Assembly: GCA_020846855.1 (NCBI GenBank)
Contig: JADLDD010000039.1
Location: forward strand, 1 to 64,000
DNA: 64,000 nucleotides
Origin: Acidimicrobiia bacterium
GTDB lineage: Bacteria; Actinomycetota; Acidimicrobiia; IMCC26256; JADLDD01
Reading direction: 5' to 3'
Shown one piece after another: positions 24,055 through 33,172 of this stretch. The first letter of the stretch is position 1. Each line of letters begins with the position of its first letter. A program made the translations under genes and the position numbers. Below the pieces are notes generated by a model. It did no database searches. It was not told the DNA's origin and saw only the letters and a program-made list of their open reading frames with translations.

Positions 24055-24628
24055 CGAGCGCCACCACGGCCCGCTCCACGTGGCGTCGGACACCCGTGCG
24101 CCCACCCCGCGCCTCCGACCGGGCCGCCACCGCGACCAGGCCGGCGACGAGCTCCGCCACCACGTCGGCCTCGGAGGGGCTCATCCCGGCCTTCGCCAGT
24201 GCGGTGACGAGAGGCACGAGCAGCGACCGGTGGGCCGCCGCGATGGCGGCCCGGGCGCCGGCGTCGAGGTCGTCGGCGTGCTCGATGGCGTCGCGCAGCA
24301 GGGCGTGGGTGGGCTCGGCGGCGGCGTCGAGCTCGTGGTGGACCCACGCCCGCACACGCTCCTCCGGCGGGCCCGGGCCCTGCAACAGCTCCCGACCTTC
24401 GGCGACGTGCCGGGGCAGCTCCCGGTCGGTCCAGGCCACGAGGATGTGCGCCTTGCTCGGGAAGTACCGGTAGAGCGAGCTGCGGGCCAGGCCGACCTCG
24501 GCGGCGATGTCGGCGATGGTCACGTTCTCGTACCCGTGCTCGGCGAAGAGCCCGACGGCAGCGCGGAAGACGGCGGCCTCCCGCTCGGCCACGTGCTCGG
24601 CGATGGAGCCGGCGGTGATCCTCGGCAC
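24035..24628 (-). CDS. TetR-family repressor of the adjacent ABC exporter
   Basis: The 197-residue protein has a TetR HTH (AVFRAAVGLFAEHGYENVTIADIAAEVGLARSSLYRYFPSKAHIL) and a helical C-terminal ligand domain. It is the last gene of a minus-strand unit permease - ATPase - TetR, 7 nt after the ATPase stop. Its likely target is the TCGAC-N5-GTCGA palindrome at 26548 beside a -10 box upstream of the permease. It starts at GTG 24628. Confidence 0.87.
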   Translation of the reverse strand: MPRITAGSIAEHVAEREAAVFRAAVGLFAEHGYENVTIADIAAEVGLARSSLYRYFPSKAHILVAWTDRELPRHVAEGRELLQGPGPPEERVRAWVHHELDAAAEPTHALLRDAIEHADDLDAGARAAIAAAHRSLLVPLVTALAKAGMSPSEADVVAELVAGLVAVAARSEARGGRTGVRRHVERAVVALVTPPAR

Positions 24629-24635
24629 GGGGCCC

Positions 24636-25331
24636 TCAGCGGGCCGTCGAGCCGGCGGCGGTGACGGCGCGCAGGGCGCCCCCGTCCAGCTCGATCCGCC
24701 GGTCGGCGTGCCGGAGCGGGGCCTCGTCGTGGGTGACGACCAGGGTCGCCAGGTCCCGGTCCCGGGCCTGTCCCGCGAGCAGGTCGGCCACGTCGTCGGC
24801 CAGGCGCGGATCGAGCGAGGCCGTGGGCTCGTCGGCGAGGAGGACGCGCGGCTCGGCCATCAGGGCCCGGGCGAGGCCGACCCGCTGGCGCTCCCCCCCG
24901 GACAGGTGGTGGGGGAGCCGGCCGGCCCGCTCCGCCAGGCCGAGGTCGGCCAGCAGGCCGCGGGCCCTCCGGCGGGCGTCGGCGTCGAGCCGGCCCTGGA
25001 CGTGGGCGACCACCTCGAGCTGCTCGATCGCGGTGAGCGACGGGAAGAGGTTCGCCGACTGGTACACCACCCCGACGGTCCGCCCCCGCAGCTTCGTGCG
25101 CGCCCGGCCACCCAGGCCTGACGTGGGCGTTCCGGCCAGGACCACCTCGCCGGCCTCGGGCCGGCGCAGGAGCCCGGCCACCGCCAGCAGCGTCGACTTG
25201 CCCGATCCCGAGGCCCCGGTGAGGGCCACCACCTCGCCCGGCGCCACGGCCAGGTCGACCGCATCGAGCAGCGTGCGGATGCCGTCGCCGTCGGGGACGG
25301 TGACGGTGACCCCGCGGAGCTCGAGGCTCAC
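24636..25331 (-). CDS. ABC transporter ATP-binding protein (LolD/MacB type)
   Basis: The 231-residue ATPase has Walker A GASGSGKS, Q-loop VYQSANLFPSLTAIEQ, signature LSGGERQRVGLARAL, Walker B VLLADEP and switch His in VVTHD. It powers the FtsX-like permease upstream, whose stop it overlaps by 4 nt at GTG 25331. The pair belongs to the MacB/LolCDE class that moves lipoproteins, peptides or drugs from the membrane rather than across it by classic pumping. Confidence 0.93.
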   Translation of the reverse strand: MSLELRGVTVTVPDGDGIRTLLDAVDLAVAPGEVVALTGASGSGKSTLLAVAGLLRRPEAGEVVLAGTPTSGLGGRARTKLRGRTVGVVYQSANLFPSLTAIEQLEVVAHVQGRLDADARRRARGLLADLGLAERAGRLPHHLSGGERQRVGLARALMAEPRVLLADEPTASLDPRLADDVADLLAGQARDRDLATLVVTHDEAPLRHADRRIELDGGALRAVTAAGSTAR

Positions 25332-26416
25332 GGCTCCACCCCCAGGGCCACGATCGGTTCCACCCGGGTGATGCGCCTCAACGCCACCGCGCTCCCGAGC
25401 ACGCCGACCACGGCGAGGATCACGCCGGTGGTGACGGTGCCGGTCAGGGTGAGCTCGATCGGGACGTCGCCGCCTCCCGCCACTCCCGCCAGCAGCGCGC
25501 CCGCCGCGGAGCCCACCACGGTGAAGAAGACCACCACCAGGGCGAGCTGCCCGACGCCGTCCCGCACGATGTAGCCGTTCGACGCCCCGAGCGCCTTCAT
25601 CAGGCCGATCTGGCGCGTCCGCTGGACCGTCCAGATCGTGAAGAACGCCCCCACGATCAGGGCCGAGATGACCACGAGGAAGGACCGGATCATGGTCATG
25701 GTGGCCGTCTCGGCGGAGAAGCCCGGCGAGCCGGAGTAGGCCGACGCCTTGCTCCGGGTTGCGGTGCCCGCGGCGCGGTCGACGGCCGAGGTGTCGACGG
25801 GGCCGTCGAACCTCAACGCCACGGCCGAGAAGCGCCCGCGGGCGTCGTCGCCGTAGTGGAGCTCCTGCCAAGTGGCCAGGCTCGTGAAGGCGATGGGGAC
25901 GTGACCGTAGGAACCGCTGTAGGTGAATCCGAGCACCGGGAGCTCGAGGTCGCTGCCGGCGACGGTGAACCGGTCGCCGACCTCCACCTGGCCCTCGAGC
26001 TCGTCGGACAGCACGAGGCCGGGGCGGCCGGAGAGGGCGGCCCGGGCCTCCGGCCGGGCGACGAGGAAGCTGTCGGCCGGCACGCCCCAGAGCGCCAGGT
26101 CGAGCCGGGGCCCGGTAGTGGTGGGCGCGGCGTTGACGAACGCGACGCCGAGGGGCGACGCCTCGACGCCGGGCGTCGCCCGCCAGGCCTCGAGGGCGCG
26201 AGCGTCGAGGGTGGAACGGGTGAAGACCGCGCCCGAGCCGGGCTCGAAGGCGAGGTGGGTGAGCGGGAGGCCGCGCAGGCCGGAGATGCCGTCGCTCACG
26301 AGGCCGGTGGCCAGGGCGGACAGCACGGTGGAGAGCACCGCGACCAGGCCGACGACCAGGCCGACCAGGCCGAAGCGGCGCCAGTTGCGTCGCAGGTCGC
26401 GCACGGCGAGGTACAA
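25328..26416 (-). CDS. ABC transporter permease (FtsX/MacB type)
   Basis: The protein (362 residues from TTG 26416) has the MacB layout: a first membrane helix (RFGLVGLVVGLVAVLSTVLSAL), a large extracytoplasmic domain of about 200 residues, and three C-terminal helices (IRSFLVVISALIVGAFFTIWTV; LALVVVFFTVVGSAAGALL; TTGVILAVVGVLGSAVAL). The TTG was chosen because GAAGGG lies 8 nt upstream and the product then starts LYLAVRDLRRNW, as in the family; the track start at 26482 adds Pro-rich sequence only. No substrate can be read from the sequence. Confidence 0.85.
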   Translation of the reverse strand: MYLAVRDLRRNWRRFGLVGLVVGLVAVLSTVLSALATGLVSDGISGLRGLPLTHLAFEPGSGAVFTRSTLDARALEAWRATPGVEASPLGVAFVNAAPTTTGPRLDLALWGVPADSFLVARPEARAALSGRPGLVLSDELEGQVEVGDRFTVAGSDLELPVLGFTYSGSYGHVPIAFTSLATWQELHYGDDARGRFSAVALRFDGPVDTSAVDRAAGTATRSKASAYSGSPGFSAETATMTMIRSFLVVISALIVGAFFTIWTVQRTRQIGLMKALGASNGYIVRDGVGQLALVVVFFTVVGSAAGALLAGVAGGGDVPIELTLTGTVTTGVILAVVGVLGSAVALRRITRVEPIVALGVEP

Positions 26417-26541
26417 GGGGTTTCCCTTCGGTGGGGGTGGGAGGTGGCGATCGGGGTCGGGCGGCCGGGCTACGGGGATCACGCCGGTGGGGTGCGGGGT
26501 CGGGGTGGTGGCGCGGGCCGGTTCCTCCGGCGCCCGCCGGC

Positions 26542-26562
26542 ATCATATCGACGCGGTGTCGA
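26542..26562 (-). promoter_or_regulatory. Promoter with TetR-type operator for the permease-ATPase-TetR operon
   Basis: On the minus strand TCGAC-ACCGC-GTCGA (26548-26562), a perfect 5-bp inverted repeat, abuts TATGAT (26542-26547), a near-consensus -10 box. Binding there would block transcription of the operon that ends in its own TetR gene. The 5' untranslated region to the TTG start would be about 120 nt. Confidence 0.6.
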
Positions 26563-26617
26563 CAAGTTCCGGTCGGGCCCGGGCCCGGCGTCGCCCGATC
26601 TCGACCTGCCGGCCGAC

Positions 26618-27484
26618 CTAGAGGAGCTCGACGGGGTCGCCCTCGGCGATGCGGCCGGGCTCCACCACGTCGAGGCCGATGCCGAGGTCCATCCTGGTCT
26701 CGCGCACCAGGGTGCGCATGATGCTCCGCTCCGCCGGCAGGTCGCCCTGCGGGAGGGTGACCATCACGCAGCGCGACATGGGCTGGACCACCTCGGCCAC
26801 CACGGAGCCGATGCGCAGGTGCCGGCCGCACCAGTCGATCTCGGGGAAGCCGCCGGGCTCCGAGCCGGTGTCGACGAGGACGTTGGGGCGGAAGCGGCGG
26901 ACGTCCATCGACGCTCCGGGCGTGGCCTCGGCCAGCGAGGCGAGCGACGTGGTGGTCAGCACGTGGAGCTGGAAGCTGTCGAAGTAGGTGCCCCGCGGAC
27001 CCACGTACTCGATGAGCTCGGCCATCAGGTCGGGTGGCGCCATGGTGGACCAGTCGGGGACCGGCTCGTCGGGAAGGAGCCCGAGCTGGCGCCGGAACTC
27101 GGCCTCGTCGGGGAGCTCGACCCGGCGGTAGTGGTCACGGTCCTCGGCCGGCCGCCGGGGCCACAGGGTCACCGGCCGGCCCAGTCGGGCCGACAGCACG
27201 CCGGCCACGTCGGGGTCGTCGCTCCTGACCGTGGCGCCGTCGCCCAGGTCGATCTCGACCGGCGGCGTGGCCGAACCGGCCGGCGGCGCCAGGTACCGGG
27301 CGGCGAGCTGCACCAGCGCGCCGATCTTCTTGGCGCCCCGGATCTCGCCGACGGTCTCGTCGCGCACCGCCCACCCGCGATCGCCCGGGATCCCGTAGGA
27401 ACACACCACGTCGGTGGACCCGAGGCGCTCGCCGCGCATCGACTTCACCGGGTAGCGCCACAGCTCCCGGACGTGACCGATCAC
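26618..27484 (-). CDS. MOSC-domain protein (MOSC_N + MOSC)
   Basis: The 288-residue protein begins VIGHVRELWRYPVKSMRGE, the standard MOSC_N beta-barrel start, and has the MOSC part with RFRPNVLVD (metal/sulfur site region) and the conserved Cys in MSRCVMVTLPQ. MOSC proteins handle sulfur or molybdenum cofactor chemistry; this two-domain form resembles YcbX/mARC-type reductases of N-hydroxylated compounds. GTG 27484 was chosen over 27502 because GGGAGG lies exactly 6 nt upstream. It stands alone. Confidence 0.88.
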   Translation of the reverse strand: MIGHVRELWRYPVKSMRGERLGSTDVVCSYGIPGDRGWAVRDETVGEIRGAKKIGALVQLAARYLAPPAGSATPPVEIDLGDGATVRSDDPDVAGVLSARLGRPVTLWPRRPAEDRDHYRRVELPDEAEFRRQLGLLPDEPVPDWSTMAPPDLMAELIEYVGPRGTYFDSFQLHVLTTTSLASLAEATPGASMDVRRFRPNVLVDTGSEPGGFPEIDWCGRHLRIGSVVAEVVQPMSRCVMVTLPQGDLPAERSIMRTLVRETRMDLGIGLDVVEPGRIAEGDPVELL

Positions 27485-27584
27485 CCCGGGCCTCCCGGGC
27501 ACTCCGGACCTTCCGATCGTCCGCCCGCGTGGGCGTCACCACGCGTGGAACCCGGGGATCCGCACCCATCCCGCCGCCGTGGGT

Positions 27585-27971
27585 TCACAACCGGGCGGTG
27601 ACCTTGATCTCGACCAGCACCTGCGGCACGGCGAGCGCGACCACCTGCACCAGGGTGCTGGCCACCTCGAAGCGCGGCCCCCAGATCTCGTGGCGGATCT
27701 CGTTCGCCACGGCCATCGCCGCCTCCATGTCCGTCACGAACACGACCTCGTCGACGACGTCGTCGAGGTTCGCCCCGTAGAAGCCCAGGACCCCGGCGAT
27801 GTTCGCGTAGGCCGCCCGCATCTGATCCGCCATGCCCTCCGGGAGGTCCTCACCCTCCACGAAGGCCGTCTGCCCCGAGACGTGGATCGTGTCGCCGACC
27901 TTCACCGCCTGCGAGTACCCGAAGAACTCCTCCACGAAGTTCCCGAAGCGCATCGGTTCCTTGTTCCCCAT
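27585..27971 (-). CDS. RidA/YjgF-family protein
   Basis: The 128-residue protein has the YjgF/Rid fold pattern: FGYSQAVKVGDTIHVSGQTAFVEG, QMRAAYANIAGVLGFYGANLDDVVDEVVFVTDME and STLVQVVALAVPQVLVEIKVTARL. The Arg that binds the imine carboxylate in RidA proper is not evident (LVQV in place of RTxV), so it is more likely another Rid subgroup. GAGGGGGAACC precedes ATG 27971. Confidence 0.87.
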   Translation of the reverse strand: MGNKEPMRFGNFVEEFFGYSQAVKVGDTIHVSGQTAFVEGEDLPEGMADQMRAAYANIAGVLGFYGANLDDVVDEVVFVTDMEAAMAVANEIRHEIWGPRFEVASTLVQVVALAVPQVLVEIKVTARL

Positions 27972-28170
27972 GGTTCCCCCTCGCTTCCCCGGCGGCGGTT
28001 CCGCCGTCCGGTCCGGGGAGCGGTAGCCCACCGGAGCCGGCCCGCGCAGGCTAGGTGGAAGCGCGCCGCGAGGGTCCGGGCCGCGCGTCCCGGGGCGTGA
28101 CGGGTTGCGTGAGGCCGGTGGCCCGGCCGTGCGGCGGGGGTCAGGCCCGCGGTGCCGGTCGCGGTCGCGC

Positions 28171-28440
28171 CTAGGCCAGCTTGAGGAAGAGGCGCTCGAC
28201 CTCGGACACGGGGTAGCCCTGGGCGGCCGACGACTCGGGGTCCTCCAGGCACGACGTGAGGCCGGCGGCGAGGAGGCGGAAGCCCACCTGCTCGAGCGCG
28301 CGGCTGGCCGCCGCGACCTGGGTCACCACGTCGCGACACTCGCGCTTCTCGGCGAGCATCCCCTGGATGCCTCGCACCTGGCCCTCGACGCGCCGCAGTC
28401 GCCGCTGAAGGTCGTCGATCACGTCGTCGTTGATCTCCAC
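28171..28440 (-). CDS. CsoR/RcnR/CstR-family repressor lacking the copper-site His
   Basis: The 89-residue all-helical protein is a DUF156 repressor (RRLRRVEGQVRGIQGMLAEKRECRDVVTQVAAASRALEQVG). In copper-sensing CsoR the ligands are Cys36, His61 and Cys65. Here the aligned residues are Cys35, Gly60 and Cys64, so the His is missing while both Cys remain. This is the pattern of CstR, which senses persulfides by linking two cysteines, so a sulfur or oxidant signal is more likely than Cu(I). It lies divergent from an MMPL transporter with two palindromic operators between them. Confidence 0.88.
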   Translation of the reverse strand: MEINDDVIDDLQRRLRRVEGQVRGIQGMLAEKRECRDVVTQVAAASRALEQVGFRLLAAGLTSCLEDPESSAAQGYPVSEVERLFLKLA

Positions 28441-28554
28441 CGGTCCACCTCCTGGGGTGCCAGCGGCACGATTGCCCGAGCCGGCCGACGGGACCCGGTC
28501 CAGCGGCGCCGGGCCGCCGGGACCGGCCCCCGCCCCGCTCCCGCGGTTTCTTCA

Positions 28555-28574
28555 GCATACCACCGGGGGTATGC
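28555..28574. promoter_or_regulatory. CsoR/CstR-type operator 1
   Basis: GCATACC-ACCGGG-GGTATGC is a perfect 7-bp inverted repeat with the ATACC...GGTAT core bound by CsoR-family tetramers. On the minus strand it contains TATGCT, a possible -10 for the repressor gene, which fits autoregulation. Confidence 0.72.
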
Positions 28575-28576
28575 GC

Positions 28577-28606
28577 TAGGGTGACGCGTATACCCTAGGG
28601 GGTATC
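28577..28606 (+). promoter_or_regulatory. MMPL promoter -10 (TAGGGT) and CsoR/CstR-type operator 2
   Basis: TAGGGT (28577-28582) is followed by ATACCCTAGGGGGTAT (28590-28605), a 6-bp inverted repeat with a 4-nt centre. The operator covers the expected transcription start of the MMPL gene, so the repressor should silence it. Confidence 0.7.
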
Positions 28607-28661
28607 GGATGGAACGTCGGAGACCCGACCGCCCGAGCTCCACCAGCACAGGAGACCGCCC

Positions 28662-30893
28662 GTGAACCTCGCCCTGCGCCGCTCCCCACGCCCGGCCGCC
28701 GGCCCCCCGGCCTCTCGGCCTCCCTCCGGGCAACGGGGAGGGAGCCCGACCCCGCCGGAGTCGATCCGCGCCGGCTCCGACAAGGGGATCTTCCACCGCC
28801 TGGCCGTGGGTTCGGCGCGGCACCGCCGGGCCGTCATCACGATGTGGCTGCTCCTCACGTTCGCCGCCGCGCCCCTGGCGCTCACCCTCACCAGCGCCCT
28901 CTCGGGAGCGGGCTGGGAGGCTCAGGGCTCGACGGCGCAGGAGGTGCGCGACGAGCTGCGCCGCGACTTCCCGGCCCTCGGCGCGGAGAACCCGGTCGTC
29001 GTGTACCGCCAGCGCACCCCGATCGCGTCCGACCCCGGCGGCCTGGCCGGCCTCGTGCGGTCGCTGGGCGACGCACCGGGCGCGCAGGGCGTCGCCGACC
29101 CGCTGGCCCTGCCGCCCGAGGCCGGCCTGGTCGCCCGCGACGGGCGGACCGCCCTGGTTCCGGTGGCGATGGAGGTGCACGACGACGCCGACCGGCCCGA
29201 GGCGGCGGGCCGGCTGGGCGACTTCGTGGCCGGGCTCGACCTGCCCGCCGGGGCCACCGCCGACGTGACGGGCGAGTGGCCCGTATGGAGCGACTTCAAC
29301 TCGATCAACGAGAGCGCGCTCCACAAGGCCGAGCTGGTGAGCGGCCTGCCCACGATGATCCTCCTCTTCGTGGCCTTCGGCAGCGCGCTCGCCGCCGGCC
29401 TGCCCCTCCTGCTGGCCCTGGCCGGCATCGCGGTCGGCTTCGCGGCGCTCCACCTCCTCACCTCGCTCACGCCCCTGTCGGTGTGGGCGATGAACTTCTC
29501 GATGATGATCGGCCTCGCGGTCGGCATCGACTACAGCCTGTTCATCGTCAGCCGCTACCGGGAGGAGCGCCTCGCCGGCTTCGACGCCGTCACCGCCGCC
29601 GGCCACGCCCTGGCCACGGCGGGCAAGGCCGTCTTCCTGTCGGCCCTCACGGTGGTCCTGTCGCTGGCCGCGGTGTTCCTCGTCCCGGTGATGGTCTTCC
29701 GGTCGATGGCTCTCGGGATGATCCTCTCCGTGGTCGCGGTGGCCGCGGCGTCGCTCACCCTCCTGCCGGCGGTGCTGGTGGCCATGGGCGACCGGGTGCT
29801 GGTGCGCCGCGGCGAGCAGGACCCCGACGCGGCGGCCGAGGGTCGCTGGGCCCGGTGGACGGGCGTGGCGCTGCGCCGGCCGGGCGCGGTGCTGGCCGTC
29901 GGGCTGGTCCTCCTCGGGTCCCTGGCCGCACCGGCGCTGGGCATGCGGCTAGGGATGCCCGGGGCGCGGGTCGTCGACGAGGGCCACACCAGCCGCGACG
30001 GCTACGAGACGGTGGTGGGCGCGTTCGGACCGGGCGCCGCCGCGCCCGTGTACGTCACGGTGCCCGCCGCGTCGGCCGCGCAGGTGGCGGAGATCGCCGC
30101 CGCCGACCCGGCCGTGGTCGACGCCCGGGTCGTGACCGAGCCGGCCGCGAGCGGCCGGGTGGTGGTGCGGGTCACGGGCTCCACGCCCGTCGACGACCCG
30201 GCGACCGCCCGGATGGTCGAGCGCCTCCGCGGCGACCTCGGCGACGCCGTACCGGAGGCGAGCGTCGGCGGGCCCGCGGCCCAGAACCACGACCTCACCG
30301 GTGTGCTGACCGGACGGGCCCCGCTGGCCATCGGGCTGATCCTCGTCCTCGCCTTCGTGCTGCTGCTGGTGGTGTTCCGCAGCATCGTGGTGGCCGTCAC
30401 CTCGATCCTCCTGAACCTGGTGACGGTGGGGGCGGCGTTCGGGTTCGCGACCCTCGTGTTCCAGCGGGGGGTCGGGGCCGGGTTGATCGGCATCGAGCCT
30501 CAGGGCTTCGTCGACGCCTGGGCGCCGCTGTTCTTCTTCGCCCTGCTGTTCGGCCTGTCGATGGACTACCAGCTCTTCCTGCTGGCCGCGATCCGCGAGC
30601 GCTACGAGGCCACCGGCGACACGACCCGGGCGATCAGCGAGGGCATCGCCCGCACCGGCCGGCCGATCACCAACGCCGCGCTCATCATGATCGTGGTCTT
30701 CATCGCCTTCGGCGTCACCGGCCCCATCCCGCCGACGGAGCTGGGCCTGACCCTGGCCGTCGCCGTGCTCCTCGACGCGACCGTGGTGCGGGTGATGCTG
30801 GTGCCGGCGATCATGAAGCTGATCGGGGAGCGCAACTGGTACCTGCCCCACTGGCTCGACCGGGCGCTGCCGAAGGTCACCTTCCGCCACTGA
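28662..30893 (+). CDS. MMPL-family (RND) transporter
   Basis: The 743-residue transporter has the MMPL arrangement: one N-terminal helix, a first extracytoplasmic loop, five helices with MMIGLAVGIDYSLFIVSRYREE (proton-relay GxxxDY motif), a second loop and five helices with LLFGLSMDYQLFLLAAIRERYE. It would export a lipid or toxic compound using the proton gradient. Control by the divergent CstR-like repressor suggests a response to thiol or sulfur stress. AGGAGA lies 7 nt before GTG 28662. The first 40 residues are Pro/Arg-rich and atypical. Its 3' end overlaps a convergent gene by 17 nt. Confidence 0.9.
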   Translation: MNLALRRSPRPAAGPPASRPPSGQRGGSPTPPESIRAGSDKGIFHRLAVGSARHRRAVITMWLLLTFAAAPLALTLTSALSGAGWEAQGSTAQEVRDELRRDFPALGAENPVVVYRQRTPIASDPGGLAGLVRSLGDAPGAQGVADPLALPPEAGLVARDGRTALVPVAMEVHDDADRPEAAGRLGDFVAGLDLPAGATADVTGEWPVWSDFNSINESALHKAELVSGLPTMILLFVAFGSALAAGLPLLLALAGIAVGFAALHLLTSLTPLSVWAMNFSMMIGLAVGIDYSLFIVSRYREERLAGFDAVTAAGHALATAGKAVFLSALTVVLSLAAVFLVPVMVFRSMALGMILSVVAVAAASLTLLPAVLVAMGDRVLVRRGEQDPDAAAEGRWARWTGVALRRPGAVLAVGLVLLGSLAAPALGMRLGMPGARVVDEGHTSRDGYETVVGAFGPGAAAPVYVTVPAASAAQVAEIAAADPAVVDARVVTEPAASGRVVVRVTGSTPVDDPATARMVERLRGDLGDAVPEASVGGPAAQNHDLTGVLTGRAPLAIGLILVLAFVLLLVVFRSIVVAVTSILLNLVTVGAAFGFATLVFQRGVGAGLIGIEPQGFVDAWAPLFFFALLFGLSMDYQLFLLAAIRERYEATGDTTRAISEGIARTGRPITNAALIMIVVFIAFGVTGPIPPTELGLTLAVAVLLDATVVRVMLVPAIMKLIGERNWYLPHWLDRALPKVTFRH

Positions 30894-33171
30894 CGGACGA
30901 CTCCCGGGAGCGGATGAGCTCCTCGGCCCGCTCCCAGGGCACCGGCCGGCCGAACAGGTAGCCCTGGGCGAGGTCCACCCCGAGCTCGCGCAGCACCGCG
31001 AGCTGCTCGACGGTCTCGACCCCCTCGGCCACCACCTCGAAGCCCAACGCGTGCGCGAGATGGGCGATGGCGGCCACGATCTCCGAACCCCGCGTCGACC
31101 CGTCCAGCTCGCGCACGAAGAAGCGGTCGATCTTGACGATGTCGATCGGGAAGCGCTGGAGGTAGGCGAGCGACGAGTACCCGGTTCCGAAGTCGTCGAT
31201 CGCGATGCGCAGCCCGATCGAGCGCAGCTCCTCGAGCACCCGGCGGGCGGCGTCGGGATCCTCGAGGAACACGGACTCCGTGATCTCGAGCGTGATCCGC
31301 GACGGGTCCACCGACGTGCGATCGATGATCGAGCGGATCGTCGGCGCGGTCCCGGCGTGGGCGAGCTGCCGGCCCGACAGGTTCATGGCGATCCGCACAT
31401 CGCGGCGGCCGGGTACCGACGCGTCCCAGTCGACCAGCGCGTCGCACGCGCGCTCGAGCACGTGCGCGCCGAGCTCGTGGATCAGACCCGTCTCCTCGGC
31501 CAGGACCACGAACCCCGCGGGCGGAACCAGGCCGTGGCCCGGTCGGCGCCACCGGACGAGGGCCTCGAAGCCGACGAGCGATCCGTCGCTCACCGTGACC
31601 TCGGGCTGGTAGTGGACCTCGATCTCGCCGCGTTCGACCGCGTGCCGCAGCGCGACCTCCGTGTCGAGGCGCTCGGCCGCCCAGGCGCGCATGGCGCCGT
31701 CGAAGACCTCGTAGCGGCCCCGACCGGCGTCCTTGGCGCGGTACATGGCCACGTCGGCGTCGCGCAGCAGGGCCTCGGCGTCGTCGTCGACGGCGCGGCT
31801 GAGCGCGATGCCGATGCTGGCGTCCACGTAGACCTCCCGCCCGGCCAGGGTCAACGGCTCGTGCAGGGAGTCCAGGATCCGCTCCGCGATCGCCTCGACC
31901 GTCGCCAGCTCCTCGACGTCCTCGCACACGACCAGGAACTCGTCCCCACCCAGCCGGGCCACGGTGTCCTGCGTCCGGACGCTGGCCACGAGGCGGGCCG
32001 CGGCCTCCACGAGCAGCACGTCGCCCACCTCGTGGCCCAGGCTGTCGTTGACGACCTTGAACCGGTCCAGGTCGAGGAAGAGCGCGGCCACCATGGTCCC
32101 GGTCCGGCTCGCGCGCTCCAGCGCGTGCCCCAGCCGGTCCATGGCGAGCACCCGGTTGGGGAGGCCGGTGAGAGCGTCATGGGTGGCCTGGCGCACGAGC
32201 GCCGCCTTGGCCTCCTCGAGGTCGCTGATGTCCCGCCCGATCGCGGAGAAGTACGCGAACGGCTGGCCGGCCGCCCCGTGCGCCAGGAGTACGACGGACA
32301 TGGGCAGCGGCTCGCCGCCCACGGGCGTCGCCCGGAGGTCCCCTCGCCACCGGCCGTCCTCGACCAGCGCCGGGAGGGCGCGGTCGCGCAGACGCTCCCG
32401 GCTCGTGGGGTCGAAGAGCTCGAGGAACGACCGGTCCCGCGCCGAGGCGTCGGCTCCGAGGCCGAGCATCGCCCGGCCGATGCGGTTCACGTGCAGGAGG
32501 CCGCCGGCGGGGTCGGCCACGACCACGAGGTCCGTCGCCGCCTCGAGCAGCGTGGTCAGGCGCTCGGTGGACTCCCGCGCCTCGACCTCGCGGCTGACGT
32601 CCTGGACGGCGACCATCCAGTGGCGCTCGGGGCCGGGGAGCAGCCGCCCCTGGCCCCGGAGCCACAACAGGGTGCCGTCGGGGCGTTCGTGGTGCACCGT
32701 GATCCCGAACGCCTCGCCGTCCTGGCCGGCCCGGGCCAGCTCGCGGTCGAGGACGTGACGCTCCTCGCCGTGGATCAGGTCCAGGATCGAGATGCCGAGC
32801 GCCTTCACGTCGAGGCCCACGATCTCGAGCCAGGCCGGGTTCTGGTACAGGACGTACCCCTCGTCGTCGAGCTCGAGGATCCCGAGCGGCGAGTGCTCGG
32901 TGAGGACGTCGAGGCGGGTCCGCTCCTCCTCCGAGGTCCGTCGCAACCCCTCGTAGAGCTCGGTCATCTCCTGGGAGCTGATCTCCAGGGACCGCTCGAT
33001 CAGGTAGCGGTCCTGTTCCAGGTCCCCGAAGACCCGCGAGATCGACCCCAGGAACGCCGACCAGACCTCGGGCGGCGGTGGGGAGCTGCCGGTGAGCCCG
33101 TGGCGCGACAACTGGCGTTCGACGACGCGGTGCAACGACGGGTCCGGGCCGAGGTCGTCGACCGGGTCCAC
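30877..33171 (-). CDS. PAS-PAS-GGDEF-EAL cyclic-di-GMP protein
   Basis: The 764-residue protein has an N-terminal helical region, PAS 1 (about 85-205; LTEHSPLGILELDDEGYVLYQNPAW), PAS 2 (about 205-325; ATDLVVVADPAGGLLHVNR), a diguanylate cyclase domain with intact GGDEF (RLGGDEFLVVCED) and an EAL domain with FEALVRW, MNLSGRQL, ITESVF and IDDFGTGYSSL. Both catalytic sites look complete, so it could make or degrade c-di-GMP. There is no membrane segment. It starts at GTG 33171, one base after the stop of the FIST gene, so the FIST protein probably feeds signals to it. Confidence 0.93.
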   Translation of the reverse strand: MDPVDDLGPDPSLHRVVERQLSRHGLTGSSPPPPEVWSAFLGSISRVFGDLEQDRYLIERSLEISSQEMTELYEGLRRTSEEERTRLDVLTEHSPLGILELDDEGYVLYQNPAWLEIVGLDVKALGISILDLIHGEERHVLDRELARAGQDGEAFGITVHHERPDGTLLWLRGQGRLLPGPERHWMVAVQDVSREVEARESTERLTTLLEAATDLVVVADPAGGLLHVNRIGRAMLGLGADASARDRSFLELFDPTSRERLRDRALPALVEDGRWRGDLRATPVGGEPLPMSVVLLAHGAAGQPFAYFSAIGRDISDLEEAKAALVRQATHDALTGLPNRVLAMDRLGHALERASRTGTMVAALFLDLDRFKVVNDSLGHEVGDVLLVEAAARLVASVRTQDTVARLGGDEFLVVCEDVEELATVEAIAERILDSLHEPLTLAGREVYVDASIGIALSRAVDDDAEALLRDADVAMYRAKDAGRGRYEVFDGAMRAWAAERLDTEVALRHAVERGEIEVHYQPEVTVSDGSLVGFEALVRWRRPGHGLVPPAGFVVLAEETGLIHELGAHVLERACDALVDWDASVPGRRDVRIAMNLSGRQLAHAGTAPTIRSIIDRTSVDPSRITLEITESVFLEDPDAARRVLEELRSIGLRIAIDDFGTGYSSLAYLQRFPIDIVKIDRFFVRELDGSTRGSEIVAAIAHLAHALGFEVVAEGVETVEQLAVLRELGVDLAQGYLFGRPVPWERAEELIRSRESSVSGGR

Positions 33172-33172
33172 G

